The notes under the pieces: model-generated | Databases searched by the model: none | Told to the model about the DNA's origin: nothing | Seen by the model: only the letters and a program-made list of their open reading frames with translations | Shown here: positions 16,950 through 24,895 of the stretch, piece after piece | Layout of the letters: each line of letters opens with the position of its first letter | Position numbering within the stretch: position 1 is the first letter of the stretch | Source: Bacteroides sp. | Lineage (GTDB): Bacteria; Bacteroidota; Bacteroidia; Bacteroidales; Muribaculaceae | DNA: 39,297 nucleotides | Assembly: GCA_014801535.1 (NCBI GenBank) | Contig: JAAVEA010000029.1 | Location: 1-39,297 of the forward strand | Reading direction: 5' to 3' | Position numbers and translations under genes: made by a program

Positions 16950-18971
16950 ATGGCAAATTTAGATAAAGTTAAAGTAATGAATCCGGCTGATTCCAAGATT
17001 CCGGAGGGTCCTGTCGCTGAGAAATGGACCAACTATAAGGCTCACCAGAAATTGGTGAACCCCGCCAACAAACGTAAACTCGATGTTATAGTTGTGGGAA
17101 CCGGTCTGGCCGGTGCCTCCGCTGCATCGACTCTTGCAGAACTTGGCTTCAACGTGCTCAACTTCTGCATCCAGGATTCCCCCCGTCGCGCTCACTCTAT
17201 CGCAGCGCAGGGTGGTATCAACGCCGCAAAGAATTATCAGAACGACGGCGACTCAGTATATCGTCTTTTCTACGACACTGTGAAGGGTGGTGACTACCGT
17301 GCCCGTGAGGCTAATGTTTACCGTCTTGCCGAGGTGTCTAACAATATCATCGACCAGTGTGTGGCTCAGGGCGTTCCTTTCGCACGCGAATATGGTGGTC
17401 TGCTCGCCAACCGTTCTTTCGGTGGCGCTCAGGTGAGCCGTACTTTCTATGCCAAGGGTCAGACAGGCCAGCAGCTCCTTCTCGGTGCTTACAGCTCGCT
17501 CAACCGTCAGATCCAGCTCGGAAAGGTGAAGAGCTACAACCGTTATGAGATGCACGAACTTGTTCTGATCAAGGACAAGGATGGTGTGGAACGCGCACGC
17601 GGTATTATCGCCAAGAACCTTGTTACAGGTAAGTTCGAGCGTTTCGCAGCTCATGCCGTAGTTATCGCTACCGGCGGTTACGGTAACACTTATTTCCTTT
17701 CAACCAACGCTATGGGTTGTAACTGTTCGGCTGCTATGGCTTGTTACCGCAAGGGCGCATATTTCGCTAACCCGGCGTTCGTTCAGATTCACCCGACCTG
17801 TATCCCCGTTCACGGCGACAAGCAGTCTAAGCTTACCCTTATGTCGGAGTCGCTCCGTAACGATGGACGTATCTGGGTGCCCAAGAAGAAAGAGGATGCC
17901 GAGAAACTTCAGAAAGGTCAGATCAAAGGTAGCGATATCCCTGAAGAGGACCGCGACTACTATCTGGAGCGTCGTTATCCTGCGTTCGGTAACCTCGTTC
18001 CCCGCGACGTTGCATCTCGTGCAGCCAAGGAGCGTTGTGATGCAGGCTTCGGCGTGAACAACACAGGTCTTGCCGTATTCCTCGATTTCTCTGAGGCTAT
18101 CAACCGTCTCGGTATCGATGTGGTTCGTCAGCGTTACGGTAACCTCTTCGATATGTATGAGGAGATTACCGACGTTAACCCCGGCGAATTTGCCAAGGAG
18201 CATAACGGCGTGAACTATTACAACCCGATGATGATCTTCCCCGCTATCCACTACACAATGGGTGGTATCTGGGTGGACTATGAGCTTCAGACTTCAGTTA
18301 AGGGTCTGTTCGCTATCGGTGAATGTAACTTCTCCGACCACGGTGCCAACCGTCTTGGTGCATCAGCCCTCATGCAGGGTCTCGCCGACGGTTACTTTGT
18401 GCTTCCCTATACAATCCAGAACTATCTGAGCGACCAGATCACTGTTCCTCACTTCAAGACTGATACTCCCGAGTTTGACGCTGCAGAGGCTAAGTGTATC
18501 GCCGATGAAGAGAAACTTATGAATATCAAGGGAACACGTTCCGTAGACTCTATCCATAAAGAACTCGGCCACATCATGTGGGAGTATGTGGGTATGGCCC
18601 GCGATAAGGAAGGTCTCGAACTCGCTCTCAGCAAGCTCAAAGATCTCCGCAAGACTTTTGAGAAAGACCTGTTTGTTCCCGGAACAATGGATGGCATGAA
18701 CATCGAGCTTGACAAGGCATTCCGTCTCAACGACTTCATCACGATGGGTGAGCTTATCGCTTACGATGCATTGAGCCGTAACGAAAGCTGTGGCGGTCAC
18801 TTCCGCACTGAGTATCAGACTGAGGAAGGCGAGGCCAAGCGTGATGACGAGAACTGCTTCTATGTGAGCTGCTGGGAATATGAAGGCAGCGATGACAAGG
18901 CTCCCGAGCTTATCAAGGAACCTCTCCACTATGAGGCAATCAAGGTGCAGACTCGTAACTACAAGTCTTAA
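16950..18971 (+). CDS. sdhA: Fumarate reductase/succinate dehydrogenase flavoprotein subunit
   Basis: The catalytic subunit, 673 aa, interconverts succinate and fumarate at a covalent FAD. The N-terminal Rossmann motif VGTGLAGA lies at residues 49-56. [11 protein letters not shown] contains His82, the likely FAD attachment site. IHPTC and the later GGIWVDYE block belong to the substrate-closing region, and [13 protein letters not shown] matches the second FAD-binding segment. Length agrees with the Bacteroides/Wolinella type (about 650-680 aa), longer than the E. coli enzyme. It lies between the membrane anchor (8-base gap) and the iron-sulfur subunit (30-base gap) and is co-transcribed with them. 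Codon choice is strongly biased (CGT, GGT, AAG), suggesting high expression. Confidence 0.97.
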   Translation: MANLDKVKVMNPADSKIPEGPVAEKWTNYKAHQKLVNPANKRKLDVIVVGTGLAGASAASTLAELGFNVLNFCIQDSPRRAHSIAAQGGINAAKNYQNDGDSVYRLFYDTVKGGDYRAREANVYRLAEVSNNIIDQCVAQGVPFAREYGGLLANRSFGGAQVSRTFYAKGQTGQQLLLGAYSSLNRQIQLGKVKSYNRYEMHELVLIKDKDGVERARGIIAKNLVTGKFERFAAHAVVIATGGYGNTYFLSTNAMGCNCSAAMACYRKGAYFANPAFVQIHPTCIPVHGDKQSKLTLMSESLRNDGRIWVPKKKEDAEKLQKGQIKGSDIPEEDRDYYLERRYPAFGNLVPRDVASRAAKERCDAGFGVNNTGLAVFLDFSEAINRLGIDVVRQRYGNLFDMYEEITDVNPGEFAKEHNGVNYYNPMMIFPAIHYTMGGIWVDYELQTSVKGLFAIGECNFSDHGANRLGASALMQGLADGYFVLPYTIQNYLSDQITVPHFKTDTPEFDAAEAKCIADEEKLMNIKGTRSVDSIHKELGHIMWEYVGMARDKEGLELALSKLKDLRKTFEKDLFVPGTMDGMNIELDKAFRLNDFITMGELIAYDALSRNESCGGHFRTEYQTEEGEAKRDDENCFYVSCWEYEGSDDKAPELIKEPLHYEAIKVQTRNYKS

Positions 18972-19001
18972 AAGCTCTAACCCCAAAAACTGAAATTCAA
19001 A

Positions 19002-19760
19002 ATGGAAGAAAATATAATGAAAGTCAATCTTAGGGTGTGGCGTCAGGCCGGCCCTAAGGCACAGGGTGCTTTTGTGACTTACAATGATGTAGAGACCACA
19101 CCCGACACTTCATTCCTGGAGACTCTCGATATCCTGAATGAGACTTTGATCGAGAAGGGCGAGGAGCCTATCGTGTTCGACCACGACTGCCGCGAGGGTA
19201 TCTGCGGTATGTGCTCGCTCTATATCAACGGACATCCCCACGGCCCTGCTACAGGCGCTACCACTTGCCAGCTCTATATGCGTCGCTTCGCCAATGGCGA
19301 GACTATCACTGTAGAGCCTTGGCGTTCGGCTGCGTTCCCTGTGATCAAGGACCTTATGGTTGACCGTAACGCATTCGATAAGATTCAGCAGGCCGGCGGT
19401 TATGTATCGTTCAACTGTGGCGGTGCGCAGGATGCCAACAATCTCCCCATCTCCAAGGTGAAGGCTGACGAGGCTATGGATTCTGCAAGCTGTATCGGCT
19501 GCGGTGCTTGTGTAGCCGCTTGTAAGAACGGTTCTGCAATGCTTTTCGTCTCTGCGAAGATCAGTCAGCTTGCGCTTCTTCCCCAGGGAGAGGTAGAAAA
19601 AGACCGTCGTGTGCGCGCCATGGTAGCCAAGATGGATGAGCTCGGCTTCGGTAACTGCACCAACACCGGTGCTTGCTCAGCCGAATGTCCGAAGAACATC
19701 AAGCTTGCCAACATCGGCCGCATGAACCGCATGTTCATCGCAGCAAAATGCAAGGAATAA
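19002..19760 (+). CDS. sdhB: Fumarate reductase/succinate dehydrogenase iron-sulfur subunit
   Basis: A 252-aa electron-transfer subunit that links the flavoprotein to the membrane heme. The N-terminal ferredoxin-like domain holds the [2Fe-2S] ligands in [12 protein letters not shown] (Cys63, Cys68, Cys71) with Cys89. The C-terminal domain has [11 protein letters not shown] (Cys164, 167, 170, 174) and the cluster motif [13 protein letters not shown] (Cys219, 225, 229) followed by P-K. The start at 19002 gives [10 protein letters not shown]; the internal ATG at 19017 is also possible. It is the last gene of the operon, followed by an intrinsic terminator. Confidence 0.97.
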   Translation: MEENIMKVNLRVWRQAGPKAQGAFVTYNDVETTPDTSFLETLDILNETLIEKGEEPIVFDHDCREGICGMCSLYINGHPHGPATGATTCQLYMRRFANGETITVEPWRSAAFPVIKDLMVDRNAFDKIQQAGGYVSFNCGGAQDANNLPISKVKADEAMDSASCIGCGACVAACKNGSAMLFVSAKISQLALLPQGEVEKDRRVRAMVAKMDELGFGNCTNTGACSAECPKNIKLANIGRMNRMFIAAKCKE

Positions 19761-19773
19761 GAATCTTAATTAT

Positions 19774-19829
19774 TAATAGCAAAGAATCAGAATCTGAAAT
19801 TCCAATAGTAAGGAATCAGAATCTGAAAT
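19774..19829 (+). repeat. Imperfect tandem duplication after sdhB
   Basis: Two 27-base copies (19774-19800 and 19803-19829), sharing the core GAATCAGAATCTGAAAT, lie in the sdhB 3' UTR just before its terminator. No function is evident. Confidence 0.7.
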
Positions 19830-19835
19830 CTAAAT

Positions 19836-19874
19836 AAAAAATCGGAGCTTCCGTAAGGAAACTCCGATTTTTTT
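19836..19874 (+). terminator. Intrinsic terminator of the sdhCAB operon
   Basis: The stem AAAAAATCGGAG with CTCCGATTTTTT, extended inward by TTCC/GGAA, is followed by a T-run. A-rich on one side and T-rich on the other, it could work in both directions. Confidence 0.9.
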
Positions 19875-19880
19875 CTTCTC

Positions 19881-20122
19881 CGCGAACTGCGGCACAGCCG
19901 CCGGCGGAAACTGGTTCGCGCCTGCTGCTACCCCTTTTCGGCCAATTCTTTAATCTTTCTTCTCAGTTCTTTTTCTTAGCTTTTTTCTTCTCAGTTCTTT
20001 TTCTTAGCTTTTTTCTTCTCAGTTCTTTTTTCTTAGCATTTTTCTTCTCGGTTCTTTTTCTTAGTTTTCTTTTAAATTTCATTATCGCGAAGCAGTTTCC
20101 GCCGCCGGCTGTGCCGCAGTCG
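19881..20122. repeat. Left BIME-like pair of REP palindromes
   Basis: Two REP-like units in inverted orientation, 19881-19927 and 20086-20122. Both share the core GCGGCACAGCCG, then GCGGAAACTG and TTCGCG, read on opposite strands. The first unit folds on itself (CGCGAAC with GTTCGCG) and is followed by CCTGCTGC; the second instead ends TTCGCGAT. The space between them is pyrimidine-rich and carries a 28-base tandem repeat. The array lies immediately downstream of the RAYT transposase gene, and a matching array lies upstream of it. Confidence 0.85.
19959..20070. repeat. 28-base tandem repeat, about four copies
   Basis: The unit CTTCTCAGTTCTTTTTCTTA plus GC and six T is repeated at 19959, 19987, 20015 and 20044. 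The third copy has one extra base and the fourth is degenerate. It fills the gap between the two inverted REP-like units. The opposite strand is A-rich with no start codon or RBS-like context, so I do not regard it as coding. Confidence 0.8.
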
Positions 20123-20165
20123 TTTTTGTTATGCTCATCAGCTGGCTCCTGGCTTTAAATCGAGC

Positions 20166-21134
20166 TTAGAGAGGCCGAAATTCATTCTCCGCTATCTCCT
20201 TGGCAATTGAATTCATTCTTTGGCAATGCGAATAGGAGGGGCAGCCTTTATCTCGGATATATTCATTCTCTTTATCATCAGGCGGAATGCAGACAATCAG
20301 CAGTCTCCCTTCCGCACAAAGATCAAACATCTTTCCTTGTGGCTTAAATTTTTCGGGAAAAGGCTTGTAGGTGAGATAAATCAGGGAGCCTCCGTTCTCA
20401 ATGGCCCAATCACGCACTCTTTTCTCATTCGGATTAATGAATGGAGAAACAAGAACCCCATCGTTAAGGATGGTTTTGTGCCATAACCTCTTGCGAGCTA
20501 TAAGTTCGGAAGGGGAATATTTACGGCTCACTTTCACCGGCACTCGTTGAAACTCCGAGAGAAGATCCCAGTTCCCGTAAGCCTCATATCGACTTTTCCC
20601 ATCAGGGCAACTAATTATGAATTGCTGAAACCACCCCGGCTTGCTTCTCCTGACCAAATGACGGCGAGGGTTATCGCTGATATAGGCAAGCATCTTCTTT
20701 AGTTGATCTTTTCCTGTGAGGAAAGTGTCGTGATAACCGGGAATAAAGAATTCGATTTCCGGTTCATGCCCCTTGGCCTCAAATCTTGAGGAACATTCGC
20801 GTTTAAGCTTTTTGATAATATGGCCTAAATGAATATCTGTTGATTCACGGATAAAGATTGCGAAATGCACATGGTCAGGCATTATGCATCGGCGTAGAAT
20901 GGATGTATGAGGAAAATTTGATTTAATATTGGAGATGGCTTCAAAAATGATTTTCCCCACCTCCGAAAGCGCAGTCCTTGGTGGCCACCGATGATCATCA
21001 GGAATGCCGACAACCTCCGAGAAATCCGGGAATCTATCCGCCTTATTAAGCACGATATGATATATGCATCGGCTGCGGTAGTCATGCCCCGGACAACGGA
21101 TGCCTGCATTCGGATGTTTTCGGGAAAACCTCAT
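20166..21134 (-). CDS. REP-associated tyrosine transposase (RAYT, IS200-like) with extra C-terminal domain
   Basis: A 322-aa protein. Residues about 15-165 form a Y1 HUH nuclease of the IS200/RAYT type: CIYHIVL near the start, the metal-binding HUH motif MPDHVHFAIF (His88, His90), and the helix MLAYISDNPRRH with probable catalytic Tyr151. Such enzymes cut and join single-stranded DNA at REP palindromes and are usually domesticated, single-copy genes. The C-terminal half (about 185-322) is an added domain containing VLVSPFINPNEK, AIENGGSLIYL, KMFDLCAEGRLLIVCIP. This alternating strand/glycine pattern looks Rossmann-like, but I cannot name its family. The gene is flanked on both sides by inverted pairs of REP-like sequences, which supports the RAYT call. 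Confidence 0.85.
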   Translation of the reverse strand: MRFSRKHPNAGIRCPGHDYRSRCIYHIVLNKADRFPDFSEVVGIPDDHRWPPRTALSEVGKIIFEAISNIKSNFPHTSILRRCIMPDHVHFAIFIRESTDIHLGHIIKKLKRECSSRFEAKGHEPEIEFFIPGYHDTFLTGKDQLKKMLAYISDNPRRHLVRRSKPGWFQQFIISCPDGKSRYEAYGNWDLLSEFQRVPVKVSRKYSPSELIARKRLWHKTILNDGVLVSPFINPNEKRVRDWAIENGGSLIYLTYKPFPEKFKPQGKMFDLCAEGRLLIVCIPPDDKENEYIRDKGCPSYSHCQRMNSIAKEIAENEFRPL

Positions 21135-21228
21135 TTTTAGAAACTAAAATATCATTAAAAATTATCGGGGCGGAGCGAGAAATCATTGGAGAGAGGCAAA
21201 AAACAATTGAGCAGCTATGAAAAATTAT

Positions 21229-21434
21229 CGTGGCACAGCCGTAAGCGGAAACAGCTTCGTGCCTGCTGCTTCTTCCCTTCTGCCCCTCATTTTCATCCTT
21301 TCTTTCCCCAGTATCTTCTCTTCTTTCCCTAAATTCAGAATCTCTTTCTCTAAATTTCACCTTCCCATTTTCCCATCTTCTCTTTCCCTATTTGTGCAAT
21401 CGCGAAGCTGTTTCCGACAGCGGCTGTGCCGCGA
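21229..21434. repeat. Right BIME-like pair of REP palindromes
   Basis: Inverted REP-like units at 21229-21270 and 21401-21434. The first (TGGCACAGCCG, GCGGAAACAG, TTCGTG, then CCTGCTGCT) has the same subtype as the outer unit of the left array. The second has the TTCGCGAT end of the left array's inner unit. The 130-base filler is again pyrimidine-rich, but without a clean tandem repeat. The array lies upstream of the RAYT gene. Confidence 0.85.
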
Positions 21435-21613
21435 TCGCCTTCATTACTTAGCTTCCGCCTTTGTTGGTAAGTGTGAATTTAGACAAGCACTTCACCATGA
21501 TGTAATCCAATATGCAGATTTATCAGGAGAATAAGCAGAATTGAAGCATAGACATTAAAATTAAGGTAAAGATATAAAAGCCTTTTTAAAAAAAACAAAA
21601 ATATTTGAATTCT
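21435..21613. other. AT-rich spacer
   Basis: No convincing gene is seen between the right REP pair and the ncRNA promoter. An open frame runs out at 21534 (last residues DLSGE) but lacks its own start, and most of it lies in the repeat. It could be a remnant of an older gene or chance. Confidence 0.5.
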
Positions 21614-21644
21614 TTTGTAGAAATGGAAAAAACATTTAAATTTG
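21614..21644 (+). promoter_or_regulatory. Consensus Bacteroidota promoter of the ncRNA
   Basis: A TTTG -33 box (21614-21617), a 19-base spacer and a TAAATTTG -7 box (21637-21644) fit the TTTG/TAnnTTTG primary sigma-factor consensus exactly. Transcription should begin around 21648-21652. Confidence 0.8.
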
Positions 21645-21648
21645 CACA

Positions 21649-22003
21649 AACAGACTCATTTGCAGAAGCCTCGGTCTGGGGATCAGCGGGTGGGCTGTGA
21701 GAAAGGGCACAAGGAGTTGTGACTGAATATATTTGATGAAAGCGTTTATCCGCGCTGATTCTTGACTGGTCGAAATGTCTCGCAAACTTTCATATCAAAG
21801 TCAAGGGTTGAGCAACGGTAGATGCCCGTGGTATGTGATTATCGTGCTTTGGGTTATTGCCTTCCGAGAGGAAAGCTGCCCAATGCAATGATTGCATATA
21901 TACGCGTGGGCTTCTGCAGTTGCCGTCCGACTTTGATAGGGCAATGCGAGAAGCCTCGACCAGTAGGACGGTAACAGATACAGATTCCTACGCTTTTTCT
22001 ATT
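21649..22003 (+). ncRNA. Structured non-coding RNA, about 350 nt, family not identified
   Basis: No open frame fits here, yet the stretch is bracketed by a perfect promoter and a hairpin with T-run. Domain 1 (21681-21760) is closed by GATCAGCG with CGCTGATT and holds hairpins CACAA/TTGTG (21708-21721) and GATGAA/TTTATC (21735-21750). Domain 2 (21765-21964) is a 200-nt rod: ACTGGTCGA with TCGACCAGT, TCTCGC with GCGAGA, TATCAAAGTC with GACTTTGATA (10 perfect pairs, 21793-21802 and 21929-21938), then AGATGCCCGTGGTAT (21820-21834) with 21900-21915, and a GAGA-capped tip. It lacks the signatures of RNase P RNA, tmRNA or SRP RNA. The long rod recalls 6S-like regulators or the Bacteroidales-1 motif, but I cannot assign it. 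Confidence 0.75.
21963..22003 (+). terminator. Intrinsic terminator of the ncRNA
   Basis: GTAGGA (21963-21968) pairs with TCCTAC (21986-21991) and is followed by GCTTTTTCTATTTT. The stem is short with a 17-base loop, and its first two bases compete with the base of the 200-nt rod. Confidence 0.6.
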
Positions 22004-22050
22004 TTATAACCTGAAGCCGACGAGGGGATGACCGAGGCAATATTTACATC

Positions 22051-22671
22051 ATGAGTAAGATTTTTTTCAACCCTTGGATTGGCGACAACTACCAATCGGG
22101 TGGTATCTTCAAGAAGAAGATACTGGTTTTGGGAGAGGCTCATATATGCGAGGCGGGATGCACGATGTGTGGCAATCCCGAAGACGCAGAAGAGTGTGGT
22201 GACTTCACCCATAGGACAATGGAATTGATTCTTAGGGGGGAAACCCACCGCTGGACCCCCACATTCCGCAAATTTGAACGCTCGCTTGTAGGAGAGACAA
22301 CAGATCTTGAAAGGAGCCGGAAGATCTGGCACTCTGTTGCATTCTACAATTACCTTCAGAAATCTATGGGAGAGGCCCGTACTGCACCTGAATGGGTTGA
22401 TTTCCGCGAATCAGAGGATGCGTTTTTTGAGGTTTTAGACAAACTGCAACCCGAATTGCTCATTGTGTGGGGCGTAACTAGAATGTATGATTGCCTGCCC
22501 GGAGGGGAGCGATGGCGCAAGGGAGCAGATATGATTGTTGATGGAAAGGAGATAAAGAACGGCTACTACCGTCTTTCAAATGGGAAAGAGGTTAGGGCAT
22601 TATGGGTGTATCATCCCTCAGCCGGTTACTCTCTCGAACGTTGGAACAAAGTAATAAATACGGAGCTATGA
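22051..22671 (+). CDS. Cysteine-rich hypothetical protein, possibly UDG-superfamily
   Basis: A 206-aa cytosolic protein with no signal peptide. KKILVLGEAH at 21-30 and LLIVWGVTRMYDCLP in the second half are reminiscent of the uracil-DNA glycosylase superfamily fold (a GEA-type first motif and a later strand), and a WHSVAFYNYLQ segment lies between. Directly after the first motif there are four cysteines (Cys33, 37, 40, 49, in ICEAGCTMC and EECGD) that could bind a metal or Fe-S cluster, as in some UDG families. The family call is tentative. The stop codon overlaps the start of the LRR protein gene (ATGA), so the two are translated together. It lies 47 bases after the ncRNA terminator. Confidence 0.5.
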   Translation: MSKIFFNPWIGDNYQSGGIFKKKILVLGEAHICEAGCTMCGNPEDAEECGDFTHRTMELILRGETHRWTPTFRKFERSLVGETTDLERSRKIWHSVAFYNYLQKSMGEARTAPEWVDFRESEDAFFEVLDKLQPELLIVWGVTRMYDCLPGGERWRKGADMIVDGKEIKNGYYRLSNGKEVRALWVYHPSAGYSLERWNKVINTEL

Positions 22672-24656
22672 AAAAGAGTATGTTTAATGGAATCAGGCAG
22701 ATTTTCCTTCTAATCTTCCTATCAGCAGTAAATTTTTCAATCTTTGGCTACGATTACGATGAGAAGATTGATGGGATATATTATGATCTGAATGAAGAAA
22801 ACCTTACGGCATCAGTTACATGGAATGGCAGGAATAGCTATTCGGGTGAAATTGTAATCCCCTGTGAGGTGGAATATGATAGGAAGGTTTACTCCGTAAC
22901 TTCCATAGGAGAATTTGCTTTCTTTGAGTGCACCGGACTGACTTCGATAGATATTCCGAACTCTGTAACTTCCATTGGTGTGTTGGCTTTCAATGAATGC
23001 ACGGGCCTGACTTCGATAGAAATCCCGAACTCTGTAACTTCCATTGGTGATGGAGCTTTTTATGATTGCACCGGTCTGACTTCGATAGATCTTCCGAACT
23101 CTGTAACTTCCATTAGTGACAAGGCTTTTTGTCGTTGCACTGGACTGACTTCGATAGAGCTGTCGAACTCTGTAACGTCCATAGGAGAAAAAACTTTCTA
23201 TGGATGCACCGGTCTAACTTCGATAGAGATCCCAAAGTCGGTTGAATACATAGACGTTTCTGCTTTTAATTATTGTACCAACCTTGGTGAAATAATAATA
23301 TCCGATGGGGAGAAGCTTTTGAGGATAGTTAATTCACGAAATAACCAACCTTTCGAAGGAGTTCAATTAAATAACATTTATATAGGAAGAAATGTTGAAA
23401 TTGAGAGCAGTGATAGTCCTTTTAGAGACATGTCATCGTTCAAAGTTACTGTAGGAAACTCTGTAACCACCATAGGAGAAAAGACTTTCTTTAAATGCAC
23501 GGGTCTGACTTCGATAGAACTCCCGAATTCTTTAACCTCGATAGGAAGTTATGCTTTCTATGGTTGCTCTGGTCTGACTTCTATAGCTATCCCGCATTCA
23601 GTAACCTCCATAGGCAGTTCTGCTTTCTCTTATTGCACTAGTCTGACTTCGATAGAACTGCCGAACTCTTTAACCTCGATAGGAAGTTATGCTTTCTATG
23701 GTTGCTCTGGTCTGACTTCGATAGAACTGCCGAACTCTTTAACCTCCATAGGAGAACGTGCTTTCTATGGTTTCTCTGGTCTGACTTCGATAGAACTGCC
23801 GAACTCTTTAACCTCCATAGGAGAACGTGCTTTTTGGGAATGCACGGGTCTGACTTCGATAGAACTGCCGAACTCTTTAACCTCCATAGGAGAATATGCT
23901 TTTTTTGAATGCACGGGTCTGACTTCGATAGAACTGCCGAACTCAGTAACCTCCATAGGATATGGTGCTTTCTATCGTTGCTCTGGTCTGACTTCGATAG
24001 AGCTCCCTAACTCGATAACCTCTATGGGGGCGTCTGCTTTCGAGGAATGCACTGGATTGGAAAGAGTTGAAGTAGAGAGTATAGAAACTCTATGTAAAAT
24101 TGATTTCGAGAATATTAAAGCCAATCCATTTTATTATGCTCATCATTTATATGTTGATGGGGAGGAGGTCACGGAGCTGGATATCCCGGATTACATAGAA
24201 TCAATAGGGGCCTATGCTTTTGCAGGCTGCAGTGAGGTTGCAAAGTTGAATATCCCTGCCTCTATTGAGAGTATTGGGGCATCTGCTTTCAGTGGCTGTT
24301 CAGGCTTGAAGGATATATATTATGGTTCTAATAGACCCATCAATACTCCTGCCAACAATATTTTCGATAATTCAACTTATAGCTCTGCTACCTTATGGGT
24401 GCCTCAAGAGGCAGTGGATCTTTGTCTGCGTATCAGTCCTTGGCGAAATTTCTATGATATCAAGCCATATGATTTTGCTACTGGTGTGGAAGATATAGTC
24501 TTTTCTCCGGAGGACGAATATGTGGATGATGTGAAGGGCTTGACGGAGGTATTCACCCTTGAAGGAGTTAAGGTTTCCGAGATTCAGGAAAATCTCTCTC
24601 CGGGAGTTTATGTTATCCGTCAGGGGAGTGAAACCAAGAAAATTGTGGTGAAATAA
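22668..24656 (+). CDS. BspA-like leucine-rich repeat surface protein
   Basis: A 662-aa secreted protein. I start it at the ATG at 22668, which overlaps the previous stop codon by four bases; the longer frame upstream reads through the other gene. A signal peptide spans about residues 1-26. Then come about 16 LRR_5 (Treponema/BspA-type) repeats of 23 residues with consensus CTGLTSIELPNSLTSIG..AF, in two blocks separated by an irregular island (about residues 205-270). A non-LRR insertion lies at about 465-505. The C-terminal tail (VFTLEGVK, GVYVIRQG, KIVVK) matches that of the two secreted starch proteins. BspA-like proteins bind host proteins or other bacteria. Repeats 9-13 are nearly identical at DNA level. 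Ligand unknown. Confidence 0.9.
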   Translation: MKKSMFNGIRQIFLLIFLSAVNFSIFGYDYDEKIDGIYYDLNEENLTASVTWNGRNSYSGEIVIPCEVEYDRKVYSVTSIGEFAFFECTGLTSIDIPNSVTSIGVLAFNECTGLTSIEIPNSVTSIGDGAFYDCTGLTSIDLPNSVTSISDKAFCRCTGLTSIELSNSVTSIGEKTFYGCTGLTSIEIPKSVEYIDVSAFNYCTNLGEIIISDGEKLLRIVNSRNNQPFEGVQLNNIYIGRNVEIESSDSPFRDMSSFKVTVGNSVTTIGEKTFFKCTGLTSIELPNSLTSIGSYAFYGCSGLTSIAIPHSVTSIGSSAFSYCTSLTSIELPNSLTSIGSYAFYGCSGLTSIELPNSLTSIGERAFYGFSGLTSIELPNSLTSIGERAFWECTGLTSIELPNSLTSIGEYAFFECTGLTSIELPNSVTSIGYGAFYRCSGLTSIELPNSITSMGASAFEECTGLERVEVESIETLCKIDFENIKANPFYYAHHLYVDGEEVTELDIPDYIESIGAYAFAGCSEVAKLNIPASIESIGASAFSGCSGLKDIYYGSNRPINTPANNIFDNSTYSSATLWVPQEAVDLCLRISPWRNFYDIKPYDFATGVEDIVFSPEDEYVDDVKGLTEVFTLEGVKVSEIQENLSPGVYVIRQGSETKKIVVK

Positions 24657-24690
24657 TACTTAATCCCTTCACCACTGACTTGCCATAATC

Positions 24691-24744
24691 AAATGACAAC
24701 AAGGTCTCAATATCGATTATCGACCTTGTTGCCATTTCTGTTTT
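24691..24744 (+). terminator. Terminator after the LRR gene
   Basis: AAATGACAACAAGGTC (24691-24706) pairs with 24722-24737 with one mismatch around a 15-base loop, followed by CTGTTTTA. It lies about 35 bases after the LRR stop codon. Confidence 0.75.
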
Positions 24745-24895
24745 ATAGTGCTTGTTGAGGCATGATTGGAGATTGTGACTATGCTTGAAAAATTAGTTGC
24801 TTACCCAATCAAATAGTTGTTTATCCTCTTTGTCTTTGAATCAAAGCTGAGGCCGAGGTGGAGGAGGGGGGAAGATTGTAAAGGTAATTATAAAA

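Noticed and set aside
21217..21534. Open frame of 105 codons across the right REP pair
   Set aside because: It mostly reads through palindromic and pyrimidine-rich repeat DNA. No start signal or protein motif is seen.
21649..22003. RNase P RNA, tmRNA or SRP RNA
   Set aside because: There is no GAGGAAAGTCC-type RNase P core, no tag-peptide frame or tRNA-like end for tmRNA, and no SRP domain IV motif.
22602..22667. Upstream extension of the LRR protein by 22 residues
   Set aside because: It would overlap 66 bases of the previous gene. The ATG at 22668 gives a proper signal peptide directly and an ATGA overlap.
22900..24060. Regular direct repeats resembling a CRISPR array
   Set aside because: The repeats are in frame, 69 bases long, without spacers, and encode LRR units in one intact reading frame.
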